64,000 bases of DNA from assembly GCF_004364935.1 (NCBI RefSeq), contig NZ_SOBT01000009.1, forward strand, positions 835,898-899,897, read 5' to 3'. Positions 10,819 to 20,903 of this stretch are shown one piece after another. The notes beneath the pieces were generated by a model. It searched no databases. It saw only the letters and a program-made list of their open reading frames with translations, and was not told the DNA's origin. The stretch is from Panacagrimonas perspica (GTDB lineage: Bacteria; Pseudomonadota; Gammaproteobacteria; Nevskiales; Nevskiaceae). How positions within the stretch are numbered: the stretch's first letter is position 1; each line of letters opens with the position of its first letter. A program made the translations under genes and the position numbers.

Positions 10819-11586
10819 ATGCCGTTTCCAATTAGCCCGAAGGTTGTCAGCATCCTCCATGGTTCTCCGGCCGGTGATGCCGATGGAACCGCCCGCTCTA
10901 CACCCTCGAATGTCGGCGGCCGATCTCCGGTGGCGGCGCTTCAGGATGGCCCGACAGGACGCCGCCGCGGGCGACCTCGCCTGGGACGCGCCGTGGCGCG
11001 CGACCTCTCGCGAGACGAGGAGATCCTTCAGATTGCCGTTGAAGTCGTCTGGCGCAAGGGATTCGCCGGCACCAAGCTGAGCGACATCGCCGAGGCAGCC
11101 GGCATCGTCAAAGGCAGCCTGTATCACTACTTCGATTCGAAGGAAGAGATCTACGCGCGCCTGGTCAACAATGTGCGCGCGTTGTTCGAGGGCGAAGCTG
11201 ATCTCGACACGAGCGGAAGCGCCATAGAGCGACTTGAGTTGTTCGTGCGCTCGCGCGTCACCATCATCCTTCAGCACCCGCTCGAAATTGCGTTGCTCAA
11301 TCGCGATCTCGTACGCATGAAGGGCGCGATCGGAGATTGGGCCCGCGAAGGGCCGCGAAAGAATTTCGCCGTGATCCGCAAGATCGTGCTGCAGGGGCAG
11401 AAGGACGGCAGTTTCCGCGCGGCCGATCCGGACCTGGTCTCTTCGATGATTCTCGGCGTGCTCGCCCATGTACCCAACTGGTATCACCGCGACCATCCTT
11501 CGCAGCCGGAAGAATTGCTGCGCGAGGTCCTCGAGTACGTGATGGGCGGCATTCGCGCCCGCGAGGCGACCAAGGCGAAAGTTTGA
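10819..11586 (+). CDS. TetR/AcrR-family regulator upstream of the acyl-CoA reductase
   Basis: This is a DNA-binding transcriptional regulator. The helix-turn-helix is clear: FAGTKLSDIAEAAGIVKGSLYHYFDSKEEIY, about residues 85-115, followed by an all-alpha ligand domain. The first 60 or so residues are unusually long and rich in Arg, Pro and Gly, and contain GRRRGRPRLGR, an AT-hook-like stretch seen before some TetR domains. The only ATG is at 10819, but a later GTG start (for example before ARDLSRDEE) is possible. It precedes the fatty acyl-CoA reductase gene by 180 bases on the same strand, so control of that gene is a reasonable inference. The inducer is unknown. Confidence 0.8.
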   Translation: MPFPISPKVVSILHGSPAGDADGTARSTPSNVGGRSPVAALQDGPTGRRRGRPRLGRAVARDLSRDEEILQIAVEVVWRKGFAGTKLSDIAEAAGIVKGSLYHYFDSKEEIYARLVNNVRALFEGEADLDTSGSAIERLELFVRSRVTIILQHPLEIALLNRDLVRMKGAIGDWAREGPRKNFAVIRKIVLQGQKDGSFRAADPDLVSSMILGVLAHVPNWYHRDHPSQPEELLREVLEYVMGGIRAREATKAKV

Positions 11587-11590
11587 GGCT

Positions 11591-11608
11591 GCGGCGACTC
11601 GTCGCCGC
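11591..11608 (+). terminator. GC hairpin after the TetR gene
   Basis: A perfect 7-bp stem (GCGGCGA / TCGCCGC) with a 4-base loop begins 5 bases after the TetR stop. It lacks a T-run, so it would be at most a weak or protein-dependent terminator. Confidence 0.3.
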
Positions 11609-11766
11609 GGCCCGCTGCTTCGGCAGGTAGGCAGCCTCTTCCGAGCGGCCCCGCCGCGATCCGGCCACGCTGGCCGTGCGGCATCGCGTGGTGTCCGCGA
11701 TGCGAAGGGCCGGCGGTTTCTCGCCGGTACACTAGCGCTCCGTTGAGGAAGCCTGCGGAGCTCTCC

Positions 11767-13749
11767 ATGAATTACCTCGTCACCGGCGCCACCGGATTCA
11801 TCGGCAAATTCCTGCTCGAACATCTGCTCGCGCGTGAAGAGTCGAAGGTGTACGTCCTCGTGCGGGAATCGTCGCGCGAAAAGTTCGAGGACATCGCCGA
11901 GCGCTACGGCGACCTGAAGAAAAAGCTGCACATCGTCTCCGGCGACATCACGACGTCCGGACTGATGGCCTCTGAAGACCTCAAGAAGCTCAAGGGCAAG
12001 ATCCAGCACCTGTTCCATCTCGCCGCCGTCTACGACATGAACATGGACGACGAGACGGCTGACCGCGTCAACAACGAGGGCACGCGCAACGTCGTCGCCT
12101 TCGCCAACGAGCTTGGTGGCGATGTCGTGCTGCACCACGTCTCCAGCGTCGCGGTGGCCGGCAGCAAGTTCGTCGGCAAGTTCACCGAGAACATGTTCGA
12201 TGAAGGCCAGAGCATCACGCATCCGTACTACCGCACGAAGTATCAGAGTGAGGCGATCGTGCGAAGCGAAGCGCGGGTGGCATTCCGCATCTACCGTCCA
12301 GGTGTCGTCGTCGGCCATTCGCAGACCGGCGAGATGGACAAGATCGACGGACCTTATTACTTCGCCAAAGCGATCCAGCAGATCAGTTATCGCGTCCCGA
12401 AGTGGCTGCCGCTTCTGGGAATCGATGGCGGGAAGGTCGCGATCGCACCGGTCGATTACGTGGCGAGCGCGATGGATGCGATTGCGCACAAGCCCGGACT
12501 CGATGGCAAATGCTTCCATCTGATGCAGTCGAATTCGCCGAGCGTCGGCGATCTGCTGCAGGCTTTCCTCGAGGCGGCACACGGTCCTGAGTTCGCCAAG
12601 CGTGTTCCGATTCCGCGCATGCCGCGTGCGATGAAGCCGCTGGCCAAGCGACTTCAGAACGCGGTTCCCGAAAAGACCAAAAAGCAGATCGCCGATGCGA
12701 TCGGTGTTCCGCTGTCCGTCCTCGGCTACGCCTTCAATCAAGCCGTTTTCGACGATCGCCAAGCACGCGCCGCGCTGAAGGACACGGACGTTCGTTGCCC
12801 TGATATCCGCGACTACGTCGACAAGCTCTGGCAGTACTGGGAGCTGTTCCTCGACCTCAAGGTCAAGATCACGCCGCGCCAGATGCAGAAGCTCTCCGGA
12901 AAAGTCGTGCTCGTCACGGGCGCATCGAGCGGCATCGGTTTCAACACGTCCAAGAAGCTCGCCGCTGCCGGTGCGAAAGTCATTCTCGTCGCACGCACGA
13001 AGGAAAAGCTCGACGAGACGCGATCGATCATCGAGAAGGCCGGCGGAGAAGCGCACGTCTATCCCTGCGATCTTTCGGACATGAAGGACATCGATCGCAT
13101 GGCCGAAGAAGTGCTGCGCGACTTCGACCACGTCGACATCCTGATCAACAACGCCGGTCGGTCGATCCGCCGTGGCGTCATGGAATCCACGACGCGCTTC
13201 CACGATTTCGAACGCACGATGCAGCTCAATTATTTCGGCGCCGTGCGCCTGATCCTGGCGCTGCTGCCGGGCATGGCTAAACGCAAGAGCGGTCAGATCA
13301 TCAACGTGAGCTCCATCGGTGTGCTGGCGAACGCGGCGCGTTTTTCGGCCTACGTCGCCAGCAAGTCCGCGCTCGATGCCTTCACGCGCTGCCTGTCGGC
13401 CGAAGTGCGCGCACACAACATCCACACCACCGCGATCTACATGCCGCTGGTGCGCACGCCGATGATTGCGCCGACCAAGATCTACGACTACGTGCCGACG
13501 TGGAGTCCCGACGACGCCGCCAACACGGTCATCAAGGCGATCGTCGAACGACCGAAGTCCATCGCGACGACGCTTGGCACCGCGGCTTCGATCAGCTACG
13601 CGCTGTGGCCCAAGGTCAACGATTACATCCTGTCGAAGGGTTTCCAGCTCTTCCCGTCTTCTTCGGCGGCAAAGGGGCGCAAGGACGGCCAGAAGCCCAG
13701 CATCGAACAGATGGTCTTCGCCAACGTGTTCAAGGGCGAGCACTGGTAA
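11767..13749 (+). CDS. Alcohol-forming fatty acyl-CoA reductase, two-domain SDR fusion
   Basis: It reduces fatty acyl-CoA (or ACP) to fatty alcohol with NADPH. The 660-residue protein has two fused Rossmann domains. The N-terminal one begins MNYLVTGATGFIGKFLLEHL, like thioester reductases, with YYRTKYQSE carrying the YxxxK pair. The C-terminal short-chain dehydrogenase domain opens with VVLVTGASSGIG near residue 380 and has INNAGRSIRRG, YVASKSALDAF and PLVRTPMIAPTKIYD. Order, length and these motifs match the Marinobacter-type acyl-CoA reductase as I recall it. The ATG at 11767 gives the family start; the frame extends 8 codons further up. With the WS/DGAT at 36090 it would complete wax ester synthesis. 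Confidence 0.88.
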   Translation: MNYLVTGATGFIGKFLLEHLLAREESKVYVLVRESSREKFEDIAERYGDLKKKLHIVSGDITTSGLMASEDLKKLKGKIQHLFHLAAVYDMNMDDETADRVNNEGTRNVVAFANELGGDVVLHHVSSVAVAGSKFVGKFTENMFDEGQSITHPYYRTKYQSEAIVRSEARVAFRIYRPGVVVGHSQTGEMDKIDGPYYFAKAIQQISYRVPKWLPLLGIDGGKVAIAPVDYVASAMDAIAHKPGLDGKCFHLMQSNSPSVGDLLQAFLEAAHGPEFAKRVPIPRMPRAMKPLAKRLQNAVPEKTKKQIADAIGVPLSVLGYAFNQAVFDDRQARAALKDTDVRCPDIRDYVDKLWQYWELFLDLKVKITPRQMQKLSGKVVLVTGASSGIGFNTSKKLAAAGAKVILVARTKEKLDETRSIIEKAGGEAHVYPCDLSDMKDIDRMAEEVLRDFDHVDILINNAGRSIRRGVMESTTRFHDFERTMQLNYFGAVRLILALLPGMAKRKSGQIINVSSIGVLANAARFSAYVASKSALDAFTRCLSAEVRAHNIHTTAIYMPLVRTPMIAPTKIYDYVPTWSPDDAANTVIKAIVERPKSIATTLGTAASISYALWPKVNDYILSKGFQLFPSSSAAKGRKDGQKPSIEQMVFANVFKGEHW

Positions 13750-13920
13750 CAGGTGGTCCGCCCTCGCCCGTGCGGGGGTGGACGTTGTCTGGAATGGGAT
13801 CGGCCGAGGCGTTCCGCAAAGCTGGTATTCAGCTAGTGGCACGACACTCGGCCGACATTTTTGCATGGTCGTCCGCTTGATCCTCGTGACCCTCCCCGAT
13901 CTTCCGGCCTCGTGCCTCGC

Positions 13921-15537
13921 ATGAAGTCCCGCGTCCCGCCGAGTCCGTCTCTGATTCCGAGCCGAACGGCGGGAACGACGCGCGTGGAACCTTCACTGGA
14001 TCCCGACCAGTCGGATGTGCCGACAATCCGCGTCGACCTCGAACCGCCGGTGCGGGCGACACTGCCGGCAGCCAAGCCGCCTGCAAGCGAAGGCGCGCTG
14101 CCGGATCCTTCCTTGATCGAACTGCCGGGCGCCGTCGAAACGGCACCCGCTTCGACTGCCGCAGCGCTGGCGCGCGCGGCACCGACGCTGGAGCCCTTGA
14201 GGCGGGAGATCGATCCGATTCCGCCCGTGGTCCCTCAAGAGTTGCAGACAGCGGCTGCGCGAGCGGAAGCATTCAACACCGTCTTCGTCGAGCCGGTTAC
14301 GCCCTCGCCTCCCGTCGTCGATCCTGAGCCCGTCGGTCCGTTGTTTCGGCCGCCGGTGGAGCCCGTGCTCGAACTGTCGTTGATGCCGGAGGACGACGAA
14401 AACGACATGACCCGGGTGGTTCCCGCCCCCGCCCCGATATCGGCCGCATTCGTCCCCGTCCTCACCTCCATCCCCGCCGCTGCGCGCCCGTTGCCGGAGT
14501 TGCGCCCACCCTCCAGGCGCGCCGCCGCGCTGTCGCGATTCGATGCGCGCCTGCAGACGGCGAATCGTTTCCTCGATCGTTATCCCTGGCTGATGCCCAC
14601 CGTCAGCTTCTCGGTCGGCTGGATCAGCTTCTTCCTGTTCCAGCGTGGCGAGGGGCTGGCGCGCGGTATCGCGGTGATCGCCCTGCTCGGCTGGCCCTGG
14701 CTGTTCGCGGAAAACCTGATCGGCCGTTGGGTGGTTGCGCGTTCGAACGGGCGTCTGAGCATCAGCGCGGTGCGCTTCGTCACGCAGCAGATCCAGCAGG
14801 AGATCCTGTTCTTCGCGCTGCCCTTCCTGTTCGGTGCGATGGTGCTCGAACCTGGGCAGATGCTCTTCGTCGGCGTCGCCGCGATCGTCGCGATCCTGGT
14901 TTCGCTGGACCCGATCTACCTGCATCGCATCGCTCCGCACGCGGGACTTTCATCTGCGCTGCACGCCTACTGCACGTTGATCGCGGCGCTCGTCGTGCTG
15001 CCGGTGGCGCTGCATCTACCGCTGGATCAAGCGCTACCGCTATCGCTGGCGATCACGGCCGGCAGCCTAGTGCTGAGCCTGCCGCGCATGCTGATCGCGG
15101 CGCCGAACAACAAGATGCGTCTGCTCGGCGTAGCGGCGCTGGCCGCTGCATTCCCGCTGATGTGGGCCTCGCGTGCCGCGATTCCGCCAGCGGGCCTCTG
15201 GGTGCGCGAAGCGCGCATCACCGATCGCATCGAAGGGCTGGAGCCGGGCTATCCGATCAAGGTGTTCGGCACGGGCGCCTTGCAACTGAGCGGCGGCATC
15301 GCGTTCGTTGCCGTACGGGCGCCGACGGGCTTGTCGCAGGCGGTGGTGTTCGACTGGCATCGCGAAGGAGAGCTCGTCGACCGCATTCCTGCGCAGATCT
15401 CGGGCGGTCGCGAGGGCGGCTTCCGGACCTACAGCCGCAAGCAGAATTTTCCGGAAGATTCGCGCGGCAACTGGCGCGTCGACCTGCGCACGCCGCAGGG
15501 TCAGCTCATCGCCCGCATGCGCTTCGAGGTGAACTGA
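13921..15537 (+). CDS. DUF5924/DUF2914 membrane protein
   Basis: This 538-residue membrane protein has no established function. About 200 N-terminal residues are Pro/Ala/Glu-rich and probably disordered. Several membrane helices follow (YPWLMPTVSFSVGWISFFLF, GIAVIALLGWPWLFAENLIG, ILFFALPFLFGAMVL, AAIVAILVSLDPIYL and others). The last 90 residues form a DUF2914 domain ending FRTYSRKQNFPEDSRGNWRV...GQLIARMRFEV. The ATG at 13921 is preferred; an in-frame start at 13861 would add 20 residues without obvious similarity. The 171 bases between it and the acyl-CoA reductase show no gene or terminator. Confidence 0.8.
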   Translation: MKSRVPPSPSLIPSRTAGTTRVEPSLDPDQSDVPTIRVDLEPPVRATLPAAKPPASEGALPDPSLIELPGAVETAPASTAAALARAAPTLEPLRREIDPIPPVVPQELQTAAARAEAFNTVFVEPVTPSPPVVDPEPVGPLFRPPVEPVLELSLMPEDDENDMTRVVPAPAPISAAFVPVLTSIPAAARPLPELRPPSRRAAALSRFDARLQTANRFLDRYPWLMPTVSFSVGWISFFLFQRGEGLARGIAVIALLGWPWLFAENLIGRWVVARSNGRLSISAVRFVTQQIQQEILFFALPFLFGAMVLEPGQMLFVGVAAIVAILVSLDPIYLHRIAPHAGLSSALHAYCTLIAALVVLPVALHLPLDQALPLSLAITAGSLVLSLPRMLIAAPNNKMRLLGVAALAAAFPLMWASRAAIPPAGLWVREARITDRIEGLEPGYPIKVFGTGALQLSGGIAFVAVRAPTGLSQAVVFDWHREGELVDRIPAQISGGREGGFRTYSRKQNFPEDSRGNWRVDLRTPQGQLIARMRFEVN

Positions 15538-15565
15538 TCCCGGGGACGTCCGACCGGCGCGTCCC

Positions 15566-15952
15566 TCAGTTCAGCGCGTTGGGCACCGCGAGACGGAACG
15601 GTACGATGCGCGCGTCGAAGGCTTCGCGGGTATCCGCCAGGATCATGTTGAACTCGCCGTGCATGGTGCCCACGGGCGTGTCGAGCGGACAGGCGCTGGT
15701 GTATTCGAAGGCCTCGCCAGCCGCGAGGATCGGCTGGTGACCGACGACACCCGGTCCGCGCACTTCCTCGACCTTCCCCTCGCCATTGGTGATCACCCAG
15801 TGGCGCGACACGAGTTGCACCGTGTTTTCACCCTCGTTGCGGATGGTGATGTGGTACGAGAAGAAGTACCGGCGCGCTGCCGGATCGGACTGGTCGGGCA
15901 CATAGCGCGGCTGGGCCACGATGCGAACGCCGCGGGTCAAGGTGTTGGACAT
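15566..15952 (-). CDS. apaG: ApaG/DUF525 family protein
   Basis: ApaG is a small cytoplasmic immunoglobulin-fold protein (128 aa) often linked to apaH, ksgA and pdxA; its exact role is unsettled. The sequence has the typical features YVPDQSDPAARRYFFSYHI, IRNEGENTVQLVSRHWVITN and VRGPGVVGHQPILAAGE, then YTSACPLDTPVGTMHGEF. Length is normal. Here it stands alone, convergent with the DUF5924 gene, with no apaH or ksgA next to it. The 112 bases between it and the next gene upstream show no recognisable element. Confidence 0.93.
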   Translation of the reverse strand: MSNTLTRGVRIVAQPRYVPDQSDPAARRYFFSYHITIRNEGENTVQLVSRHWVITNGEGKVEEVRGPGVVGHQPILAAGEAFEYTSACPLDTPVGTMHGEFNMILADTREAFDARIVPFRLAVPNALN

Positions 15953-16064
15953 GGGTCGATTCTATCCGGTCCACCCGCCGATCCTGCCAGCTAGGACCGC
16001 TACCCGAGTCGGAGGAGCTTGAAAAGAGCCCCGCTCCCTACCGGATCGCCAGCGCCCGCGTCCC

Positions 16065-17786
16065 TCATCGCACCTGGATGTTGTCGGTGTTGCGTGCGTC
16101 CTTGAGCTGCGCGATGAAGGTGTTCCAGTCGACCTGGCGGGAATAGCCGACGACGTCGATGCGGGGAACCAGCCTGCCCTTCACCAGCACGTAGCCACCG
16201 TTCCTGGCCTTCTCGATGCCATCCATCGTGCAGACGCCCTTGGCCAGCACGCAGCTCCAGCCGATGCGGTCGTAGACGAAGTCCTTGAAGAAGCGCAGGG
16301 CGCCACGCGACAGCACGCCGGTGGGCCCACCGCCGATCGAGGAGATGTTGTCGATGGCGCGCTGCGAGATGCGATGACGCGATTCATCGTCCTTGGGCGT
16401 CGCCAGTCGGGCCTTGAACGAGATCGGCTGCCAGTTGAGCAGACGCAGATCCTGCACGTCCCCGTCGAGGCGGCCTTCGATGCGGCCGAACGAGAACGCG
16501 CCGGTGACGGCCGCGAGATCCAGATCGCGCAGGCGGATGTCGGCCTCCACGCGCGGGACGCGACCGAAGGCGTCGAGGACGCGCAGGCCATCGACGGTCA
16601 CTTCCCCATCGAAGGCACGTGCGGTCAGCGCGCCGCTCAAGGTCAGTTCTCCGTCCTTCAGGCTCAGGCCCGGCAGTCGGCCGCCGAGCTGCCCACCGAA
16701 CTCGGGCCAGCCGAACGCGCGGGTCAAGGTGGGAAGGTCCAGGGGTTCGATCTCGGCATCGAACAGCGCAGCCATGTCGGCTTGTCCTGCCCGTTGCACC
16801 GCGAGCTGGCGGATGTTCAATGCGCCGCCGGCGAGCGGGATGCGCAAGGGTGCGAGCAGCGTCACGTCACGTACCGAAGTCCTGAAACGCAGTTCAGCCG
16901 CACCGAGTTTCAGGTCCGCGACATGCCCGCTAGTCCAGTGCAGTCTGGATTCGGCACCCTCGCCCTGCGACTGCCACGCGAGGGAGCCGTCCAGTCCGCT
17001 CAACCCGGTGGAAAACGATTCGGACTCGAGGCCTGCGCCTTCGAGTTGCAGCGCGATACGAGTGGGCGATGCCGCGATCAGGCTCACGCTGCCGTGCGCG
17101 CGGCCCGACAGGCTCAGCTTCTCGAGACGCGAACTCGCGAGGAACGGCTGCGCATAGGTCGTGAACACAGGCGCAAGCAGAAGGTCTTCGATCTGCAGTT
17201 CGATCTCGGGCCTCGGCGTCATGACCTTCGTCGCGCGACCGGCGATGTGCATCACGCCGTTCTGAACGATCTCGAATTGCGGAACATCGAGCCGTCCGCC
17301 GGCAATGCCGAACTTCCATGTGGCCTCGAGCGTCGCGGGTGCGGCTCCGAAGTCGACGAAAACCGGTTCGATGTAGATCTGCCCACGCGGCAGTGCCGCC
17401 TGCGCCTTTCCGTCGATGTGCCCGGCCTTTGCGATGATCTGCGCCGACAGGTCGAAATCCAGCTTGTCGGTGGCGTAGCGTCCGGTGAGTTCGGACAGCG
17501 TCATCGCGCGTGCCTTGGCCTTCGCCTTGGCCTGCCAGTCGCCGTTGCGCTGCAGGCGTCCATCGAACTTCACTTCCACGGTTTGATCCTGCACGGCCGC
17601 GCGCAGCGTGCCGTCAGCGCAACTGAGCACCTTTGCGGATGTCACCAGCGCGCAGTCGAAGTGAAGCTTCGTGAGAGGCGCCGGCAATGCTGGATGTTCG
17701 ATCGAGCCGACGTCGAGCTGCACGCGCAGCGCAGCGGCGTGGCCGCTGCAAGCGAACAGGAATAGAGCGAGTGCGATACGAAACAT
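16065..17786 (-). CDS. Exported AsmA/YdbH-like protein
   Basis: The 573-residue protein begins with a clear Sec signal peptide (MFRIALALFLFACSGHAAA). The rest is rich in alternating beta-strand patterns and repeated "SGALTARAFDGEVTVDGLRV"-like segments, as in AsmA/YdbH-type proteins that bridge the envelope and help phospholipid transport. No catalytic motif is visible. It lies 18 bases downstream of the dnaE2 stop on the same strand, so it could be read from the SOS operon, though no functional link is known. The family assignment rests on overall character rather than on a diagnostic motif. Confidence 0.55.
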   Translation of the reverse strand: MFRIALALFLFACSGHAAALRVQLDVGSIEHPALPAPLTKLHFDCALVTSAKVLSCADGTLRAAVQDQTVEVKFDGRLQRNGDWQAKAKAKARAMTLSELTGRYATDKLDFDLSAQIIAKAGHIDGKAQAALPRGQIYIEPVFVDFGAAPATLEATWKFGIAGGRLDVPQFEIVQNGVMHIAGRATKVMTPRPEIELQIEDLLLAPVFTTYAQPFLASSRLEKLSLSGRAHGSVSLIAASPTRIALQLEGAGLESESFSTGLSGLDGSLAWQSQGEGAESRLHWTSGHVADLKLGAAELRFRTSVRDVTLLAPLRIPLAGGALNIRQLAVQRAGQADMAALFDAEIEPLDLPTLTRAFGWPEFGGQLGGRLPGLSLKDGELTLSGALTARAFDGEVTVDGLRVLDAFGRVPRVEADIRLRDLDLAAVTGAFSFGRIEGRLDGDVQDLRLLNWQPISFKARLATPKDDESRHRISQRAIDNISSIGGGPTGVLSRGALRFFKDFVYDRIGWSCVLAKGVCTMDGIEKARNGGYVLVKGRLVPRIDVVGYSRQVDWNTFIAQLKDARNTDNIQVR

Positions 17787-17804
17787 CCCGCCATGGTCGC
17801 ATGC

Positions 17805-20800
17805 TCAGTGGAAATCGCGCGACGACGTCGTCAGCCCACCGAGCCAGTGACTGCGGTCGTAGAAGCGCTGTACCACGATGTGCGTGACGCCCTGCTGTTT
17901 CTGCAGCTCGCCGCTGACGATCAGGAAACTCGCGCGCAGCGCCTCGAGGCGCTGTGTCTCCATCACCGAGCTCCACACGATCAGATTGTGTGAGCCGGTC
18001 TCGTCCTCCAGTGTCATGAACACCGTGCCCTTCGCGGTCTGCGGGCGCTGCCGGTTGATGACCAGGCCAGCGACGCGGATGCGTTGGCCATCCGCCATCT
18101 GTTCCAGGTCGGATGCGCGCTTCACGCGAATCGTGTCGAGCCGCTCGCGCAGCAACGCGACGGGATGACGCCGCAGGCTCAGGCCCGTGGACGCATAGTC
18201 GTCGAAGATGTCCCGGGTTTCGTGCGGCGCACGCAGCAGATCGAGCTGTGGCTCCTTTGCCGCATGACCGGACAGCATGCCGGGCAGGCGCTCGGCGCCG
18301 AGTGCGGACCAGCGGGCGCGATGACGATGACCCACGAGCGTGCGCAAGGCATCGCTGTCCGCGAGCAGGCGGCGATCGCGCACATCGAGCAGCGCTCGGG
18401 CGACGAGATCGTCGAGATCGAAGAACGGCGCGTCTTTGCGCGCCCGCTCGATGCGCAGCGCCACGTCTTCGGAAAATCCGCTGATGCAGCGCAGCCCGAG
18501 ACGCAGCGTGTTGCGATCGTCCAGCGTGCAATCCCAGTCGCTGTGCATCACGTCCACCGGTAGCACGTTCACGTCGCTGCGACGGGCTTCCTGCACGAGC
18601 TGCGCCGGCGCATAGAAACCCATCGGCTGCGAGTTGATCAGGCCGGCGATGAAGGCCGCGGGCTCGTGACACTTGAGCCAGGACGAGGCATAGGCGAGCA
18701 CCGCGAAACTCGCAGCATGCGATTCGGGGAATCCATAAGAGCCGAAACCCAGCACCATCTTGTAGATGTCCTCCGCGAACTTCTCGCCGAGGCCATTCCT
18801 GGCCATGCCGGTCACGAGCTTGTCGTGAAAGTGCTCGAGTCCGCCGTCGCGTTTCCATGCCGCCATCGAGCGGCGCACCTGATCGGCTTCGCCCGGCGAG
18901 AAGTCCGCGCCGTCGATCGCGATCTGCATCACCTGCTCCTGGAACAGCGGCACGCCGAGCGTGCGCTCCAGGGCCTTGTGCAACTTCGGCGGAATCTTGA
19001 AATCGGCTTTCGGATTCCTTTCAAGCTGTTGCCGCCGTTTCAGGTAAGGATGAACCATGCCGCCCTGGATCGGGCCCGGTCTCACGATGGCGATCTGCAC
19101 CACGAGGTCGTAGAACTCACGTGGCTTCAGACGCGGCAGCATCGACATCTGCGCGCGCGATTCGATCTGGAATACGCCCACGGTCTTGGCCTTGCAGATC
19201 ATGTCGTAGGTGGGCCGATCATTCCTCGGCACGTCGGTCAGGCCGAACGGCTGATTCCGGATCGTCGATACCATCTCGAAGCTGCGCCGCAAGGTGCTGA
19301 GCATGCCCAGCGCGAGCACGTCGACCTTCAACAAACCGAGCGACTCGAGATCGTCCTTGTCCCACTGGATGATGGTCCGGTCCGGCATCGACGCGTTCTC
19401 CACCGGCACCAGTCGCGACACCGGCCCGTCGGAGATCACGAAGCCACCGACATGCTGCGACAGATGTCGCGGCATGCCCACGAGCTGGCCCACGAGTTCC
19501 AGCCAGTTGCGGATAACGGGAGCCGCAGGGTCGAAGCCGAGTTCCTGCAAGCGATCGGGCAGCGCCTCCTTGCGATCCCACCACGCGAGCGACTTGGAGA
19601 ACGCATCGATCTGATCAGGCGCCAGGCCCAGCGCCTTGCCTACGTCGCGAATCGCGCGCTTCTTGCGGTAGTGGATCACCGTGGCCGCGATCGCCGCGCG
19701 ATCGCGACCGTACCTGTTGAACACGTACTGGATGATGTCTTCGCGCCGCTGGTGCTCGAAGTCCACGTCGATGTCCGGCGGTTCGTTGCGTTCCTTGGAC
19801 AGGAAGCGCTCGAACAGCAGATTGCCCTCCTCGGGCGTCACTGCGGTGATCCCCAGCGCAAAGCACACGGCCGAGTTGGCAGCACTGCCGCGACCCTGGC
19901 ACAGAATCTTCAGTCGTCTTGCTTCACGCACGATGTCGTGCACGGTCAGGAAGAAGGGTTCGTACTGAAGATCGGCGATCAGTCGAAGCTCCTTCTCGAT
20001 CTGATCGATCACCAAAGTGGGCACGCCCTCAGGCCAACGTACGTGCATGCCCTCCTCGGTGAGGTGTCGCAGCCAGCTCGTCGGCGTGTGACCTCGCTCT
20101 ACCAGTTCGCTCGGATACTGGTACTTGATCTCCTTCATGCCGAAGTTGCAGCGCTCGGCGATGCGCAGCGTCTGCTCGAGCAGATCCGGCGGATAGAGTT
20201 CCTGCAATTCTTCAAAGGAATGCAGATGACGCTCGGCGTTGGGCAGCAGGCGATAGCCGCACTCGCTGATCGGCAGGCCGTGCAAGGTCGCCGTCAACAC
20301 ATCGTGCAACGGCCGGCGCTGACGAACGTGGTAGCGCACATCACCGCTGGCCACGAGCGGCAGGCCGAAGCGCTCGCCGACGCGACGCAGCTGGGTCAAT
20401 CGTTTGCGATCGCCCGGACCGCGATGCAATTCCACGCCGATCCACGCGCGCTCGCCGAACGTGTCGCGCATCCAGGCCGCGTGATCCGCGCTTGCCGCTG
20501 CGTCCGGAATCCACAAAGCCAGGGCCGATTGCGCATGGAGTGTGAAGTCCTCGCGCAGCACGCGGTATTCCCCCTTCTTGCTCCGTCGCCGTGCATGCGT
20601 GATCAACGCCGACATCGCTTCGTATGCGGCTTTGTCCGTTACGAGCAACACCAGTTTGGGTCCGTCATCGATCTGCAGTTCGCAGCCGACGATGAGTTTC
20701 AGTCCGTATTCCTTGGAAGCCTCGTGTGCCCGCACGATGCCTGCGAGCGAGCACTCGTCGGTGATGGCGAGCGCCTGGTATCCGAGCGCCCTGGCTTGCG

Positions 20801-20903
20801 CGAACAATTCCTTGGCCTGCGATGCGCCTCGCTGGAACGAGAAGCACGACAGGCAGTGCAGCTCTGCATAACCCACAGGCAGCGGATCGGTCACGAGAAC
20901 CAT
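17805..20903 (-). CDS. dnaE2: Error-prone DNA polymerase DnaE2
   Basis: DnaE2 is the C-family polymerase that works with ImuA and ImuB in damage-induced mutagenesis. The 1032-residue protein starts with a PHP domain (YAELHCLSCFSFQRGASQAKE). It carries the polymerase catalytic aspartates in PDIDVDFEHQRREDIIQYV, and GSYGFPESHAASFAVLAYAS is in the fingers region. An OB fold sits near the C terminus (RIRVAGLVINRQRPQTAKGTV). The short C terminus without a clamp-loader-binding tail is typical of DnaE2 rather than DnaE1. The ATG at 20903 overlaps the end of imuB by 13 bases, implying coupled translation. Confidence 0.96.
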   Translation of the reverse strand: MVLVTDPLPVGYAELHCLSCFSFQRGASQAKELFAQARALGYQALAITDECSLAGIVRAHEASKEYGLKLIVGCELQIDDGPKLVLLVTDKAAYEAMSALITHARRRSKKGEYRVLREDFTLHAQSALALWIPDAAASADHAAWMRDTFGERAWIGVELHRGPGDRKRLTQLRRVGERFGLPLVASGDVRYHVRQRRPLHDVLTATLHGLPISECGYRLLPNAERHLHSFEELQELYPPDLLEQTLRIAERCNFGMKEIKYQYPSELVERGHTPTSWLRHLTEEGMHVRWPEGVPTLVIDQIEKELRLIADLQYEPFFLTVHDIVREARRLKILCQGRGSAANSAVCFALGITAVTPEEGNLLFERFLSKERNEPPDIDVDFEHQRREDIIQYVFNRYGRDRAAIAATVIHYRKKRAIRDVGKALGLAPDQIDAFSKSLAWWDRKEALPDRLQELGFDPAAPVIRNWLELVGQLVGMPRHLSQHVGGFVISDGPVSRLVPVENASMPDRTIIQWDKDDLESLGLLKVDVLALGMLSTLRRSFEMVSTIRNQPFGLTDVPRNDRPTYDMICKAKTVGVFQIESRAQMSMLPRLKPREFYDLVVQIAIVRPGPIQGGMVHPYLKRRQQLERNPKADFKIPPKLHKALERTLGVPLFQEQVMQIAIDGADFSPGEADQVRRSMAAWKRDGGLEHFHDKLVTGMARNGLGEKFAEDIYKMVLGFGSYGFPESHAASFAVLAYASSWLKCHEPAAFIAGLINSQPMGFYAPAQLVQEARRSDVNVLPVDVMHSDWDCTLDDRNTLRLGLRCISGFSEDVALRIERARKDAPFFDLDDLVARALLDVRDRRLLADSDALRTLVGHRHRARWSALGAERLPGMLSGHAAKEPQLDLLRAPHETRDIFDDYASTGLSLRRHPVALLRERLDTIRVKRASDLEQMADGQRIRVAGLVINRQRPQTAKGTVFMTLEDETGSHNLIVWSSVMETQRLEALRASFLIVSGELQKQQGVTHIVVQRFYDRSHWLGGLTTSSRDFH

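Noticed and set aside
10750..13866. 1038-codon open frame on the minus strand opposite the TetR and acyl-CoA reductase genes
   Set aside because: The plus strand has two well-recognised proteins; the minus frame is rich in His, Arg and Asp, as expected from the antisense of high-GC codons, and has no recognisable domain.
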